DNA of 64,000 nt from Gulosibacter macacae (GTDB lineage Bacteria; Actinomycetota; Actinomycetes; Actinomycetales; Microbacteriaceae), in contig NZ_RQVS01000008.1 in NCBI RefSeq assembly GCF_003865375.1, forward strand, positions 62,001 through 126,000. Reading direction: 5' to 3'. The notes beneath the pieces were generated by a model. The model saw only the letters and a program-made list of their open reading frames with translations, was not told the origin of the DNA and ran no database searches. Of this stretch, positions 1 to 9,176 are shown in pieces. A program made the translations under genes and the position numbers. Positions within the stretch are counted from its first letter, which is position 1; the number at the start of each line of letters is the position of its first letter.

Positions 1-186
1 GACAGTCTCGCCGAAGAAGCCCGCGACTTCGCCGCCGATGTGCGCAAGCGCACCCTCGAGTTGCCCAACCCCGACCCGTTGCAGGTGTTCGCGCATCCCT
101 ATGCCGAACCGCACGCCGTCGTGGAAGCACAGCGCGAGGCCTATCTCGACTTCGAGGCATCATTCGATGAGGAGGCCACGGCATGA
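1..186 (+). CDS. 2-oxoacid dehydrogenase E1 component, alpha subunit (C-terminal 61 residues)
   Basis: Only the tail of this gene lies in the window; reading frame 1 is open from base 1 to the TGA at 184-186. The encoded tail includes the stretch DPLQVFAHPYAEPH and an acidic end ([11 protein letters not shown]), as seen at the end of E1-alpha chains of pyruvate or branched-chain 2-oxoacid dehydrogenases. The stop overlaps the start of the next gene (ATGA), so the two are translationally coupled. The assignment rests mainly on the E1-beta and E2 genes that follow, because the diagnostic thiamine-binding motif would be upstream of the window. Confidence 0.8.
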   Translation, partial: DSLAEEARDFAADVRKRTLELPNPDPLQVFAHPYAEPHAVVEAQREAYLDFEASFDEEATA

Positions 187-1160
187 CCGAAACGATGCCA
201 CTGGCACGCGCCCTCAACCGGGCGATGCGCGATGCGCTCGCGGCCGATGACAAGGTGCTGCTCATGGGTGAAGACATCGGCACCCTCGGCGGCGTTTTCC
301 GCATCACCGAGCACCTGCAGCGCGATTTCGGGAAGAACCGCGTCATCGACACGCCGCTTGCTGAATCGGGCATCATTGGCTCGGCAATCGGCCTCGCGAT
401 GCGCGGTTACCGCCCGGTCTGTGAGATTCAGTTCGACGGCTTCGTGTGGCCCGGCTTCGACCAGATCACCTCGCAACTCGCGAAGATGCACGCCCGCACG
501 GCTGGCGCCGTGAAGCTGCCGGTCGTCGTGCGCATCCCCTACGGCGGCCACATTGGCGCGGTCGAGCACCATCAAGAAAGCCCCGAAGCGTACTTCGCGC
601 ACACGGGCGGACTGCGCGTGATCGCGCCCTCGAACCCGAACGACGCCTACTGGATGCTGCGCCAAGCGATCGAGTCAGACGACCCGGTTATCTTCATGGA
701 GCCGAAGGGCCGCTACTGGCCGAAGGGTGAGGTCGACTTTGAGGCGCCCGCCGCCGCAATGGGGGAGACCCGCATCGCCCGCGCCGGGAGTGATGTGACG
801 CTTATCGGTTGGGGCGCGCAGACGACGATGAACCTGCAGGCCGCCCAGCTCGCCTCAGAAGAGGGTGCCGAAGTCGAGGTGCTCGACCTGCGCGGGCTTT
901 CGCCGGTTGACTGGGATCCGATCATCGACTCGGTGCGTCGTACGGGTCGCGCGGTCGTCGCCCAAGAAGCACCCGGCAATGTGTCGCTTGGCAGTGAGAT
1001 TGCCGCGACCGTCGCCGAACGCTGCTTCTACAGCCTCGAAGCCCCGGTGCTTCGCGTGGCCGCCTACGATGTGCCCTTCCCGCCTGCACGGCTTGAAGGT
1101 ACCTACTTGCCCGATGTTGACCGCATCCTCGATGCCGTTGACCGCACGCTTGACTACTGA
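183..1160 (+). CDS. 2-oxoacid dehydrogenase E1 component, beta subunit
   Basis: The 325-residue product is a full-length E1-beta, the partner of the upstream alpha subunit in thiamine-diphosphate-dependent decarboxylation of pyruvate or branched-chain 2-oxoacids. Visible family features are the N-terminal [10 protein letters not shown] and [11 protein letters not shown] segments, the pyrimidine-domain segment ending in YRPVCEIQF, and the transketolase C-terminal domain ([24 protein letters not shown]). The ATG overlaps the E1-alpha stop. E2 starts 17 bp downstream, completing an alpha-beta-E2 order typical of bkd or pdh operons in Gram-positive bacteria. Which 2-oxoacid is used cannot be read from the sequence. 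Confidence 0.92.
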   Translation: MTETMPLARALNRAMRDALAADDKVLLMGEDIGTLGGVFRITEHLQRDFGKNRVIDTPLAESGIIGSAIGLAMRGYRPVCEIQFDGFVWPGFDQITSQLAKMHARTAGAVKLPVVVRIPYGGHIGAVEHHQESPEAYFAHTGGLRVIAPSNPNDAYWMLRQAIESDDPVIFMEPKGRYWPKGEVDFEAPAAAMGETRIARAGSDVTLIGWGAQTTMNLQAAQLASEEGAEVEVLDLRGLSPVDWDPIIDSVRRTGRAVVAQEAPGNVSLGSEIAATVAERCFYSLEAPVLRVAAYDVPFPPARLEGTYLPDVDRILDAVDRTLDY

Positions 1161-1176
1161 CGCCGAGGAGACTGCG

Positions 1177-2586
1177 ATGACCATCGAGTATCGACTGCCA
1201 GATGTGGGCGAAGGCCTCACCGAGGCGACCATCGTTGACTGGCGCGTGAAGGTTGGCGACACGGTCGCGGTGAATGACGTGCTCGTCGAGATCGAAACGG
1301 CAAAGTCGCTTGTTGAGCTGCCGAGTCCCTTCGCTGGCGAGATCAGCGAACTGCTTGCCGCCGAGGGAGAGACGCTCGAAGTTGGTGCGGTGATTCTGCG
1401 CGCCTCAGGTGGCGATGCCGATAGCGGTATCGCGCCCGGCGGCACGGCTGCCGACCCGGATGCGGATGGTCACCCCGGCCGCACTTCGGAGGAGTTCGCC
1501 GAGGCCGAGCGCGACGCCGAATCGACCATGACCGGCGACCCGAGTGGCGACGGTGGTGGCGCGAACCTCGTCGGCTACGGCAGTGCGCCTGCCGCCCGCT
1601 CACGCCGCGGTCGCCGCTCGCATGCGCCGGTGCAGCGCACCGCTGCGGCTACTGAGGCCGAGGTTGCCGCCGCGGCGACCGCCGCCCGCCAGGCAAAGCC
1701 TGCCTCGGTGCCGGCGGCGAGCGCGCATCCGATTGTGGCGAAGCCGCCGATTCGTAAACTCGCGAAAGATCTCGAGGTCGACCTCGAGGCGGTGCAGGCC
1801 ACCGGCCTAGCGGGTGAAATCACCCGCGACGATGTGATTCGCCACGCCGAACAGGCGAAGCTCTTCACCAACCTCGAAACCCCCGGCTGGGGCTCGGTGC
1901 GCGAGGAGCGCCACCCGGTGAAGGGCGTGCGCAAGATGATCGCCCAGAACATGGTGAACTCCATGTTCACGGCCCCGCACGTGACGCTCTTTGTTGATGT
2001 CGACGCAACGCGCACCATGGACTACGTGAAGCGGCTCAAAGAATCGCCCGACTTCGCTGGGGTGAAGGTGTCGCCGCTCCTCATCGTGGCGAAGGCCGTG
2101 ATGTGGGCGATCCGTCGCAACCCGACGACTAACGCGACGTGGACCGATGAGGAATACGTCATCAAGCACTTCGTCAACCTCGGTATCGCCGCGGCCACAC
2201 CACGCGGCCTCATTGTGCCGAACGTGAAGGATGCGCACCGCATGACAATGCGGCAGCTTGCCGAGGCGCTCGAGCACCTCACCATCACCGCACGTGACGG
2301 AAAGACGCCGGTGGCTGACCAGCAGGGCGGTACGTTCACCATCACGAACATCGGTGTGTTCGGGATGGACTCGGGTACGCCGATCTTGAACCCGGGTGAG
2401 GTAGGCATCCTCGCGTTTGGTACCGTGCGGCCGAAGCCGTGGGTCGTCAACGACGAGGTGCAGGTGCGCCGCGTGACGACGCTCACCGCCTCGTTTGACC
2501 ACCGCCTCGTCGACGGCGACGTCGCCTCACGCTTCCTCGCCGATGTGGCGAAGATCGTTGAGGAACCGGCGCTGCTGCTCGACTAG
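1177..2586 (+). CDS. 2-oxoacid dehydrogenase E2 component (dihydrolipoamide acyltransferase)
   Basis: A 469-residue E2 with one N-terminal lipoyl domain (lipoylated Lys43 in EIETAKS), a long Ala/Arg-rich linker, a peripheral subunit-binding domain near residues 190-225 ([14 protein letters not shown]) and a C-terminal acyltransferase domain ending with the catalytic DHRLVDG motif. The chosen ATG follows a GAGGAG ribosome-binding site. The frame stays open upstream to 865, but that part overlaps E1-beta and does not look like an E2. The protein forms the core of the complex and transfers the acyl group to CoA. No E3 gene is visible in the window. Confidence 0.93.
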   Translation: MTIEYRLPDVGEGLTEATIVDWRVKVGDTVAVNDVLVEIETAKSLVELPSPFAGEISELLAAEGETLEVGAVILRASGGDADSGIAPGGTAADPDADGHPGRTSEEFAEAERDAESTMTGDPSGDGGGANLVGYGSAPAARSRRGRRSHAPVQRTAAATEAEVAAAATAARQAKPASVPAASAHPIVAKPPIRKLAKDLEVDLEAVQATGLAGEITRDDVIRHAEQAKLFTNLETPGWGSVREERHPVKGVRKMIAQNMVNSMFTAPHVTLFVDVDATRTMDYVKRLKESPDFAGVKVSPLLIVAKAVMWAIRRNPTTNATWTDEEYVIKHFVNLGIAAATPRGLIVPNVKDAHRMTMRQLAEALEHLTITARDGKTPVADQQGGTFTITNIGVFGMDSGTPILNPGEVGILAFGTVRPKPWVVNDEVQVRRVTTLTASFDHRLVDGDVASRFLADVAKIVEEPALLLD

Positions 2587-2592
2587 CCGCGG

Positions 2593-3756
2593 ATGTCGCC
2601 ACTCACCCTCACCGCAGACCAGGCGCGTCGCATCGCCGCAGCCGTGCCGTTTACCCCGGTCGACGATGCGCGCGAGGCCCTGCATGCGCTCGGCGCCCTG
2701 CAACTCGACCCGATGTCGCGCGTCGAGCGCGCGCACCGACTCACGACGCTCACCCGCATGCCAACGCCGCGTGCTGGCAGCGTCGCGACGCCCGCAACGC
2801 TCGACGACATGCTCTGGCGGCCCGGCGAAGCGCAGCTCTTCGAGGGCTTTGTGCACGCGCTGTGCCTGCTGCCGATCGACTATTGGCCACTCTGGCGTGA
2901 ACGTCACGCAGTGCGGGCGCACCGGTTTGAACAGGATGCAGAACTTCTCGAGGAGTGGGCACGCGTGCGCGATCTCGTGGCCGCGAGCGACGCTGGTCTC
3001 ACGCTCGGCGAACTCGAATTGGCAGAGTCCCGCACGACCGGCTGGAACTACTCGCGCACCAAGGTCGCCGTGGAACGTGCAGTGAGTGCCGGCTGGCTCA
3101 TCGTGAGCGAGCGGCGCGCGGGCGTGCGGGTGTTCGATCTGCCCGAGCGACGCATCCCGAGATCGTTGCTCGAGGCGGAACTGTCGCCTGATGAGATCGA
3201 CGATTTGCTCGTAACGAAGGCGCTGCGCGTGCTTGGCATCGGCACACTGCGTGAACTCGCTCGGCTGTTTCAGGTGCCGCGAATGCGTGCCGAGGCGGCG
3301 CTCGGTCGGCTGGTGGCGGCAGGTGCTGCCGTGCCGGTTGCGGTCGAGGGCTGGGATGCGGCGTGGGTCGCACCCGAGACGCTCGCGGTTGCCGAGGCGC
3401 CGGTGAAGTCGCTGCGCTGGCTCGGGCCGTTCGACAACCTCATGTGGGATCGCGATCGCATTCACCGCATCTTCGGTCTGGAGTATCGGCTGGAGGCGTA
3501 TGTGCCGAAGGCGTTGCGCGTGCACGGGCCCTATGCGCTCGTGGCGCTCGTCGGCGATCGGATGGTCGGCCAGATTGACCTGCGCGCCGATCGGCGCGCG
3601 GGGGTGCTTGAGGTGGTCGGTTGGGTGCCGCATGGTGGGCGGGTGCCGACCGCGCGCCTAGAGGCGAGTCTGCCGGGCCTTGCCCGCTCGTTGGGCTTGG
3701 GCGAGGTGGGTGGTCTCGGTCTGCTTCGCTCCTCGACCACCCACTCTTCTGGTTGA
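2593..3756 (+). CDS. YcaQ/AlkX-like winged-helix protein (putative DNA crosslink glycosylase family)
   Basis: The 387-residue protein matches the HTH_42/YcaQ family. Near the N-terminus is the Q-x-D motif (Q37-L-D39 in ALQLDPM) that in YcaQ/AlkX enzymes marks the catalytic site for unhooking DNA interstrand crosslinks. It is followed by winged-helix repeats (LRELARLFQVPRMRAEAALGR) and the FDNLMWDRDR segment near residue 280. It lies 6 bp after E2 on the same strand but has no evident metabolic link to it. The last ten or so residues are encoded by a copy of the GGTCGAGTAGC repeat family, so the native C-terminus may have been altered. Glycosylase activity is inferred from the family only. Confidence 0.75.
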   Translation: MSPLTLTADQARRIAAAVPFTPVDDAREALHALGALQLDPMSRVERAHRLTTLTRMPTPRAGSVATPATLDDMLWRPGEAQLFEGFVHALCLLPIDYWPLWRERHAVRAHRFEQDAELLEEWARVRDLVAASDAGLTLGELELAESRTTGWNYSRTKVAVERAVSAGWLIVSERRAGVRVFDLPERRIPRSLLEAELSPDEIDDLLVTKALRVLGIGTLRELARLFQVPRMRAEAALGRLVAAGAAVPVAVEGWDAAWVAPETLAVAEAPVKSLRWLGPFDNLMWDRDRIHRIFGLEYRLEAYVPKALRVHGPYALVALVGDRMVGQIDLRADRRAGVLEVVGWVPHGGRVPTARLEASLPGLARSLGLGEVGGLGLLRSSTTHSSG

Positions 3757-3795
3757 TCGAGTAGCCGGAGCGCAGCGGAGGTGTATCGAGATCCG
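3715..3795. repeat. Dispersed inverted repeat, GGTCGAGTAGC family (copy 1)
   Basis: A left arm (GCTTCGCTCCTCGACCACCC) and a right arm (GGTTGATCGAGTAGCCGGAG and onward to ATCGAGATCCG) form an imperfect inverted repeat. The same consensus recurs at 41756-41936. The stop codon of the YcaQ-like gene at 3754-3756 lies inside the right arm. Confidence 0.75.
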
Positions 3796-3806
3796 CCCGC
3801 ACTCTT

Positions 3807-3840
3807 TTGACATCCGTTATCGATAGTCGTTATCGTTAGT
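3807..3840 (+). promoter_or_regulatory. Promoter and putative Zur operator of the zinc uptake operon
   Basis: TTGACA at 3807-3812 is a consensus -35 and TATCGT at 3831-3836 a plausible -10 with an 18-bp spacer. Lying over it is a tandem 13-bp direct repeat (3815-3827 and 3828-3840, CGTTATCG[A/T]TAGT), which also creates the inverted repeat CGATA-N5-TATCG at 3821-3835. Its position across the promoter of the zinc transporter, in an operon ending with a Fur/Zur-type gene, makes it the best candidate Zur box. The match to a known Zur consensus was not established. Confidence 0.6.
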
Positions 3841-3904
3841 CGTCAGCTTGACGATCGTGCCTCGGCTGCGATCACATTTGCCGAGTAGCTAAGGACTCCA
3901 TTTC

Positions 3905-5110
3905 ATGCGCAAATTCCCACGCATGCTCACTGCCATTGGCGCCCTCGGGGCCGCCGCGCTTACCCTCGCTGGTTGCGCTGGCGCGGGTACCCCGGTTGCC
4001 GATGATGGCACCTTCCGCGTGGTCACGACGACCACCCAGCTCGATGATTTCACCAAGCAGGTCGTCGGCGACACCGGCGCCGAAGTGACGAGCCTGCTGC
4101 AGCCCGGCACCTCAGTGCACGGCTACGAGCCGACCCCCGCTGACCTTGAGGCGCTGCGCAAAGCCGATGTGGTGATCTTCAATGGGGTGGGCCTCGAGCC
4201 GTGGCTCGATGCGACGCTCACCTCGGCTGAATTCACCGGCACGCGTATTGACGCCTCGGTCGGCTTCGACCCCGACTCGATGCACGATGACCACGGTCAC
4301 GCTGCTCCCGAGGCCACCGATGGTGCGGCCACCGAGGATGCGCACGAGGGTCATGACCACGGCGCCGAGGAATCGCACGAGGGTCACGACCACGAGGGCC
4401 ACGACCACGAAGGTCACGACCACGGCACCGAGGAAGCTCCCGCAGCATCCGAGGACCCGGCAGAAACCGACGCACATGACGACCATGCGCACGATGACCA
4501 CGGCCACAGCCACGATGGCCACGACCACGGCGGCATCAACCCGCACATCTGGACCTCACCCGATGTCGCGCAGCTCATGGTGAATAACGTCGCCGCCGGT
4601 CTCGGCGAGGCCGACGCCGCGAACGCCGCCACCTACACGGCCAATGCGAGCAGCTACAACGACAAGCTCCAGGCCCTCGACGACTGGACCGCCGAGAACA
4701 TCAAGACGATCCCGGCCGAGAAGCGCCTGCTCGTCACGAACCACGACGCCCTCACCTACTTTAATGACGAGTACCACGTCACCTTCGTCGGCTCGATCAT
4801 GCCGAGCTGGGACGACAACGCTGAACCGAGCGCCGCGCAGATCGACGAGCTCATCGCGAACATCAAGTCGTCGGGCGTGACCGCCATCTTCACCGAGCAG
4901 CAGCTCGCTCCCGAAACCGCGAACGCCATTGCCTCGGAGACCGGCGCCAAGGTGTACTCGGGTGAAGAGGGTCTGTACACGGATGCACTTGGCGCGGCAG
5001 GATCGTCTGGAGCCACCTATATTTCGTCGCAGGTACACAATGTGACGCAGCTCATGGACTCCTGGGGTGCTACCGTCACTCCGCTCCCTTCTGAACTCGC
5101 AGGCGCATAG
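3905..5110 (+). CDS. znuA: Zinc ABC transporter substrate-binding lipoprotein (ZnuA/cluster 9 family)
   Basis: The 401-residue protein begins with a lipoprotein signal peptide whose lipobox ends LTLAGC, giving lipidated Cys24. The cluster 9 metal-binding fold is shown by His72 in SVHGYEP and His214 in INPHIW. Between them lies a very long His/Asp/Glu-rich loop (about residues 126-209, with repeated HEGHDH units), typical of zinc-specific members, where it is thought to sense or funnel zinc. It is the first gene of an operon with an ATPase and two permeases. ATG 3905 is preceded by AAGGA at 3891-3895, with 9 bp between. Manganese specificity is less likely because of the His-rich loop. Confidence 0.93.
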   Translation: MRKFPRMLTAIGALGAAALTLAGCAGAGTPVADDGTFRVVTTTTQLDDFTKQVVGDTGAEVTSLLQPGTSVHGYEPTPADLEALRKADVVIFNGVGLEPWLDATLTSAEFTGTRIDASVGFDPDSMHDDHGHAAPEATDGAATEDAHEGHDHGAEESHEGHDHEGHDHEGHDHGTEEAPAASEDPAETDAHDDHAHDDHGHSHDGHDHGGINPHIWTSPDVAQLMVNNVAAGLGEADAANAATYTANASSYNDKLQALDDWTAENIKTIPAEKRLLVTNHDALTYFNDEYHVTFVGSIMPSWDDNAEPSAAQIDELIANIKSSGVTAIFTEQQLAPETANAIASETGAKVYSGEEGLYTDALGAAGSSGATYISSQVHNVTQLMDSWGATVTPLPSELAGA

Positions 5111-5116
5111 GACTGA

Positions 5117-5947
5117 ATGACACACGACTTACCAATGGACCCGGCCTCCCCGCCGGTCCAGGCAACGGGCCGCATCGTCAACTTCGACGATGTGGCCCTG
5201 AGCTATGACGGTACGAACCCCGCATCCTGGCAACTCAATTTCGAGCTCGCCGCAGGTGACGCGCTCGCGCTCATCGGCCCTAACGGTGCCGGCAAGTCGA
5301 CGATTCTCAAGGGCCTGCTCGGGCTCGTGACGAAGCTCAGCGGCACCATCGAGGTGCTCGGCACCGTACCGCGCCGCGCGGCAGCCGGCATTGGGTACAT
5401 GCCGCAGCACTCCGACACCGACCCCGAGTTTCCGATCACGCTGCGGCAGGTCGTGCTCATGGGCCGGTTCCGGCGCCTCGGCGTGCTGCGCTGGCCGGGG
5501 CGCGGCGATCGCGCGGCGGTCGACCGCGCGCTTGAGCGCGTGGGGCTCGCCGATCGCGCCAATGTGCGTTTCGGTGATCTCTCGGGCGGTCAGCAACAGC
5601 GCGGTCTGCTTGCCCGCGCGCTCGTGAGCGAACCGAAGCTCCTGTTGCTTGATGAGCCGTTCAACGGCCTTGACACCCAGAACCGGCAGGCACTCATGCG
5701 CACCCTGCGGGAGCTGCGCGCCGATGGCATCGGCATCATTGTGAGCACGCACGACCTCGAACTTGCCACGCAGGTGTGCTCGCACGCCCTGCTCATGAAC
5801 CGCGAACAGGTTGCGTATGGCAAGGTCGCCGAGGTGCTCACGTCCGAGTGGGTGTCCGAAACCTTCGGCGAGAGCGACGATCACCACGACACGCACTGCG
5901 ACCACCTCGCGCATCCCCACCCCCTGCCCGAGGAGTCGCTTCGGTGA
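5117..5947 (+). CDS. znuC: Zinc ABC transporter ATP-binding protein
   Basis: A 276-residue ABC ATPase with Walker A (GPNGAGKST, about residue 53), signature LSGGQQQR, Walker B (LLLLDEPFNGLD) and the switch His in STHDLE. It energises zinc import with the lipoprotein encoded 6 bp upstream and the two permeases downstream. An unusual C-terminal tail is rich in His with one Cys (DDHHDTHCDHLAHPHP), suggesting zinc binding or sensing at the cytoplasmic face. Its stop overlaps the GTG start of the next gene. Confidence 0.92.
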   Translation: MTHDLPMDPASPPVQATGRIVNFDDVALSYDGTNPASWQLNFELAAGDALALIGPNGAGKSTILKGLLGLVTKLSGTIEVLGTVPRRAAAGIGYMPQHSDTDPEFPITLRQVVLMGRFRRLGVLRWPGRGDRAAVDRALERVGLADRANVRFGDLSGGQQQRGLLARALVSEPKLLLLDEPFNGLDTQNRQALMRTLRELRADGIGIIVSTHDLELATQVCSHALLMNREQVAYGKVAEVLTSEWVSETFGESDDHHDTHCDHLAHPHPLPEESLR

Positions 5948-6843
5948 CCGATCTCGCGACCATGTTTGGCGCGAACTTCATGCAGCAGGCGGCAATCGCC
6001 CTCACCCTGCTCGCCGTGGTCGCCGCCGTTGTTGGAGTGGCGCTGAACCTCCGCAACCTCGAATTTGTGAGTGACGGGCTCGTGCATGCCGTCTTCCCGG
6101 GCGTCGTCATTGGCTTCGTGACCGCGGGTGTCGACGGCGTCTACATTGGCGCGGTGATTGCCGCGCTCATTGCCACAGCGCTCCTCACCATCGCCGCGCA
6201 CCGCGGAATCGGCTCGGATGCGACGACCGCGGTGCTCTTGGCCGGCACTTTCGCGCTCGGCATTGTGATCATCTCGCGCTCGTCGAACTTCGCGACGGGG
6301 CTTGAACATCTACTCTTTGGCCAGCTGCTCACGATTGACGCCGCCGACCTCATTGCGATTTCGGTGCTCGGTGGCATTGCGCTTCTCCTCGTCGGGTTCA
6401 CCTGGAAAGAGCAGCTCTACATTTCGTTCGACCCTGCGGGCGCAAAAGCCACGGGGATGCGGGTGCTCGCGTACGAGCTCGCACTCAACTTCGCGATCGC
6501 ACTCGTCGTGGTCGCCGCCGCGCGGGCGGTCGGCAATCTGCTCGTTCTCGCCCTCCTCATAGTGCCGCCCGCAATCGGGCGGCTCATGTCGCGACGCCTC
6601 GGCACCATCGTGACGGTCGCACTCATCTCCTCGCTCGGGGCATCGCTTGCGGGGCTGGTCACCGGATACTGGCTCTCGGTGGATGCACGCCTCAATGTCT
6701 CGCCCTCGGCGGTGCTCGTGCTCGTGCTCGTCCTCGCGTATCTCGTCGTGGCCGCAATGACGACGCTTCCCGGACGCCTCCGTCGTCGGCAGCGGCTGCT
6801 TGCTCGCGTGGCAGTGACAAGCCAGTCAGGGCAGAGCGTATGA
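5944..6843 (+). CDS. znuB: Zinc ABC transporter permease (ZnuB family), first copy
   Basis: The 299-residue integral membrane protein belongs to the ABC-3 family, with multiple hydrophobic helices and the conserved segments GLVHAVFPGVVIGF and LLIVPPAIGRLMSRRL. The start is taken as GTG 5944, overlapping the ATPase stop; the frame continues upstream inside the ATPase gene without recognisable sequence. A second permease follows with an ATGA overlap, so the channel may be a heterodimer. Confidence 0.88.
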   Translation: MTDLATMFGANFMQQAAIALTLLAVVAAVVGVALNLRNLEFVSDGLVHAVFPGVVIGFVTAGVDGVYIGAVIAALIATALLTIAAHRGIGSDATTAVLLAGTFALGIVIISRSSNFATGLEHLLFGQLLTIDAADLIAISVLGGIALLLVGFTWKEQLYISFDPAGAKATGMRVLAYELALNFAIALVVVAAARAVGNLLVLALLIVPPAIGRLMSRRLGTIVTVALISSLGASLAGLVTGYWLSVDARLNVSPSAVLVLVLVLAYLVVAAMTTLPGRLRRRQRLLARVAVTSQSGQSV

Positions 6844-7673
6844 CCGTCTTCACCACGGCCCTCCTCGCAGGGCTGCTCGTGGGCCTCCTCTCGGGTCTGG
6901 TCGGCACCATCGTGGTGCTGCGCGAGCGCGCCTTTTTCACCGTGGCGCTCACCCACGCCACCTTCCCGGGTGGCGTCGCGGCGGCGCTCCTCGGGCTCAA
7001 CGTCGTCATCGGGGCCGGGGTCATGGGGCTCGCGCTCGTTGGGCTCATGCTCGTGCTCGGCCGCATCCGCCGCCAGGGGCAGCAGGTGGCCGCCGGCATC
7101 GTGCTCTCGTTTGGCTATGCGCTCGGCATCTTCCTGCACTCGCTCAACCCGCAATTGCCGGTCAAGGTCGAGTCGTACCTCACCGGCACGATCCTTGCGA
7201 TGTCGCCCACGAACATCACGATCATCGCGGTGACGCTCGCGGTCACCGTGCTCGTACTCCTCCTGTTCTGGAAGCAATTGCTATTCTCAACCTTTGACCG
7301 CGCTGGCTTCGAAGCCGCCGGGCACCGAGAGTGGCGCGCTGAGATCTTGACGCTCCTCCTCATCACTGCCGCCGTCGTCGCAACCATGCCCGCCATCGGG
7401 TCGATTCTCGCGATCGCGATGATTGCCGCCCCGGCCGCCGCCGCGCGCCTGATCACCGAGCGCATCACAGTGCTTGTGCCGCTTGCCTGCGCACTTGGCG
7501 CGACGGCCGCGATTGCCGGACTCTATGCATCCCGCTGGTTCAATCTCGCGGCCGGTGGTTCAATGGCGCTCGCGGCCACGGCCATCTTCATGGTCGCGCT
7601 CGCAATCTCGCGCCTGCGTCGACGCGTGACGCCGCGAGCGGAATCCTCGCTGGCAACGGCTGTTGCCCGGTAA
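6840..7673 (+). CDS. Zinc ABC transporter permease (ZnuB family), second copy
   Basis: A 277-residue ABC-3 family membrane protein with segments VALTHATFPGGVAAALLG and ILAIAMIAAPAAAARLI that correspond to the same helices as in the preceding permease, so the two are paralogues. Its ATG overlaps the previous stop. Two permease genes in one zinc or manganese cluster are common in actinobacteria, where they probably form a heterodimer. Confidence 0.88.
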   Translation: MTVFTTALLAGLLVGLLSGLVGTIVVLRERAFFTVALTHATFPGGVAAALLGLNVVIGAGVMGLALVGLMLVLGRIRRQGQQVAAGIVLSFGYALGIFLHSLNPQLPVKVESYLTGTILAMSPTNITIIAVTLAVTVLVLLLFWKQLLFSTFDRAGFEAAGHREWRAEILTLLLITAAVVATMPAIGSILAIAMIAAPAAAARLITERITVLVPLACALGATAAIAGLYASRWFNLAAGGSMALAATAIFMVALAISRLRRRVTPRAESSLATAVAR

Positions 7674-7683
7674 TGTGGCGGTC

Positions 7684-8091
7684 ATGAGCGAGACCGACAC
7701 CGCCCCTCAGCGCCGCAATACGTGGCAGCGCGAGGCTGTGCGCGAAGCGCTCGAGGCGCAAGATGGGTTTGTCACCGCCCAAGAGCTGCACCGCATCCTC
7801 GAAGATGCCGGCCAGCGCATTGGCTTGGCGACGGTCTATCGCGCCCTTGCGGTGCTCGTCGAAGAAGACTTTGCCGACACCATTCGCGCTGAGGACGGCG
7901 ACCGCTACCGCTCCTGCGAGACCGACCAGCACCACCATCACCTCATGTGCCGCCGATGCGGCCGCACCGTTGAGATTTCTGGGGATGCGGTGGAGCGCTG
8001 GGCCGCGGAAGTTGGCCGCGAGCACGGCTTCACCGAGATGACGCACGTGTTTGATGCGTTTGGCGTCTGCTCTACTTGCGCAAGCGCCTAG
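7684..8091 (+). CDS. zur: Fur-family transcriptional regulator, probably zinc-responsive Zur
   Basis: The 135-residue protein has the Fur winged helix (NTWQREAVREAL, LATVYRALAVL) followed by the metal-binding dimerisation domain: Cys78, a HHHH run at 83-86, Cys89-x2-Cys92 and Cys129-x2-Cys132. The paired CxxC motifs are the structural zinc site of this family. ATG 7684 is chosen; an earlier in-frame TTG at 7663 overlaps the permease gene. Being last in the zinc uptake operon supports a Zur role, repressing the operon through the element at 3807-3840. Its last codons lie next to the insertion sequence and match a 15-bp repeat at the transposase end. Confidence 0.88.
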   Translation: MSETDTAPQRRNTWQREAVREALEAQDGFVTAQELHRILEDAGQRIGLATVYRALAVLVEEDFADTIRAEDGDRYRSCETDQHHHHLMCRRCGRTVEISGDAVERWAAEVGREHGFTEMTHVFDAFGVCSTCASA

Positions 8092-8124
8092 GGGCGCGGC
8101 TGTTCCACCTGCTCAAGCGCCTAG
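8078..8124 (+). repeat. 15-bp near-duplication at the zur/IS junction
   Basis: TGCGCAAGCGCCTAG (8078-8092) and TGCTCAAGCGCCTAG (8110-8124) differ at one base. The first contains the zur stop, the second the transposase stop (opposite strand). This may be a trace of the insertion event or of IS-end duplication. Confidence 0.6.
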
Positions 8125-9107
8125 TTGTACCGACCGGGGACGTTGGTCAATCGTGAGAACGGCGGTTGGTTGCCGCATGCCGTGTGGGGTCTGTGGTGGT
8201 TGTAGTAGTGCAGCCAGCCGTCGAGCTCGCCACGGCGCTCGGTCTCGGAGGTGTAGCAGCGGGCGTAGGCCCAGCCGTCGGCCAGGGTGCGGTGGAATCT
8301 CTCGATCTTGCCGTTGGTCTGCGGACGGTACGGCCTGGTTCGCTTGTGCCGGATACCGAGCTCGGCGCAGGTGTCTCGCCACAGGTGTGATTTGTAGGCG
8401 CCGCCGTTGTCGGACAGGACCCGCTCGACCGTGATGCCCCGCTGGTTGAACCACTCGACTGCCCGGACGAGGACGGCGGTGGCGGTGAGGGCGGTTTCGT
8501 CGTCGTGGATCTCGGCGTATGCGACGCGGGAGTGGTCGTCGATGACGGTGTGGACGTAGGCCTTGCCCATGAGCGGAGCCCGGTACTTGTTGCGCGGCTT
8601 GTCCGGGGTGGCGGCACGGTTGCGGCCGCCTTGTTTTCGGCCGACGTAGCGCCAGCCTCCGCCGTCGGGGATGTTGCCGAGCTTCTTCACGTCGACGTGA
8701 AGCATCGCCCCGGGATGGTCGTGCTCGTAGCGACGGACGGGCTCCCCGGTGGCGCGGTCGACGTGCGAGAGGCGGTTCAGGTGTGCGTCGGCCAAGATCC
8801 GGTGGACCGTCGACGGGGCGATGCCGAGCCGGCAGGCCAACTGGACTGGCCCTTCGCGCAGGCGCAGGCGGAGCTGGATGCAGCGCCTGGTCGTGGCCTG
8901 GCTGGTCTTGTTCGGCGAGTGGTGGGGGCGTGAGGAGCGGTCCTGCATGGACTGGCCGGCGCGGTAGCGGTCGGCCCAGCGCTTGACGGTGGGCCAGGAG
9001 ACCTGGAAGCGGGCGGCGACCTCGCTGACGGGCCAGCCCTGGTCGACCACGAGCGGGCCGACGATCTGGCGATGCCGGGGAGTGAGTGCCGCATTGGCGT
9101 GTGACAT
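8121..9107 (-). mobile_element. IS481-family transposase (insertion sequence)
   Basis: The 328-residue product has an N-terminal helix-turn-helix (VSEVAARFQVSWPTVKRW), a second HTH (GIAPSTVHRIL) and an rve-type DDE core: Asp in LHVDVKKLG, Asp in LSDNGGAY and Glu in KIERFHRTL. The C-terminus (WLHYYNHHRPHTACGNQPP) is typical of IS481 transposases. The frame is intact, so the element may still be mobile. I could not identify terminal inverted repeats or a clean target duplication, so the exact ends are unknown. It lies between zur and a small group of accessory genes on the opposite strand to zur. Confidence 0.9.
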
Positions 9108-9128
9108 AGGTGTCCTTGGAGATGAAGA

Positions 9129-9158
9129 CGGGCCAGCACTTTGTGGAGTGCTGGCCCG
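9129..9158 (-). terminator. Perfect 12-bp stem-loop between the transposase and the DUF5655-like gene
   Basis: CGGGCCAGCACT (9129-9140) pairs perfectly with AGTGCTGGCCCG (9147-9158) across a 6-nt loop. It sits 19 bp past the stop of the minus-strand gene at 9177-9542 and 22 bp before the transposase start. It could end that transcript and so shield the transposase from read-through. Confidence 0.6.
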
Positions 9159-9176
9159 GTGATGGATTCAGAGGCG

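Noticed and set aside
4280-4540. Tandem DNA repeats in znuA
   Set aside because: The repetition encodes the His-rich metal loop of the protein and is normal for the family.
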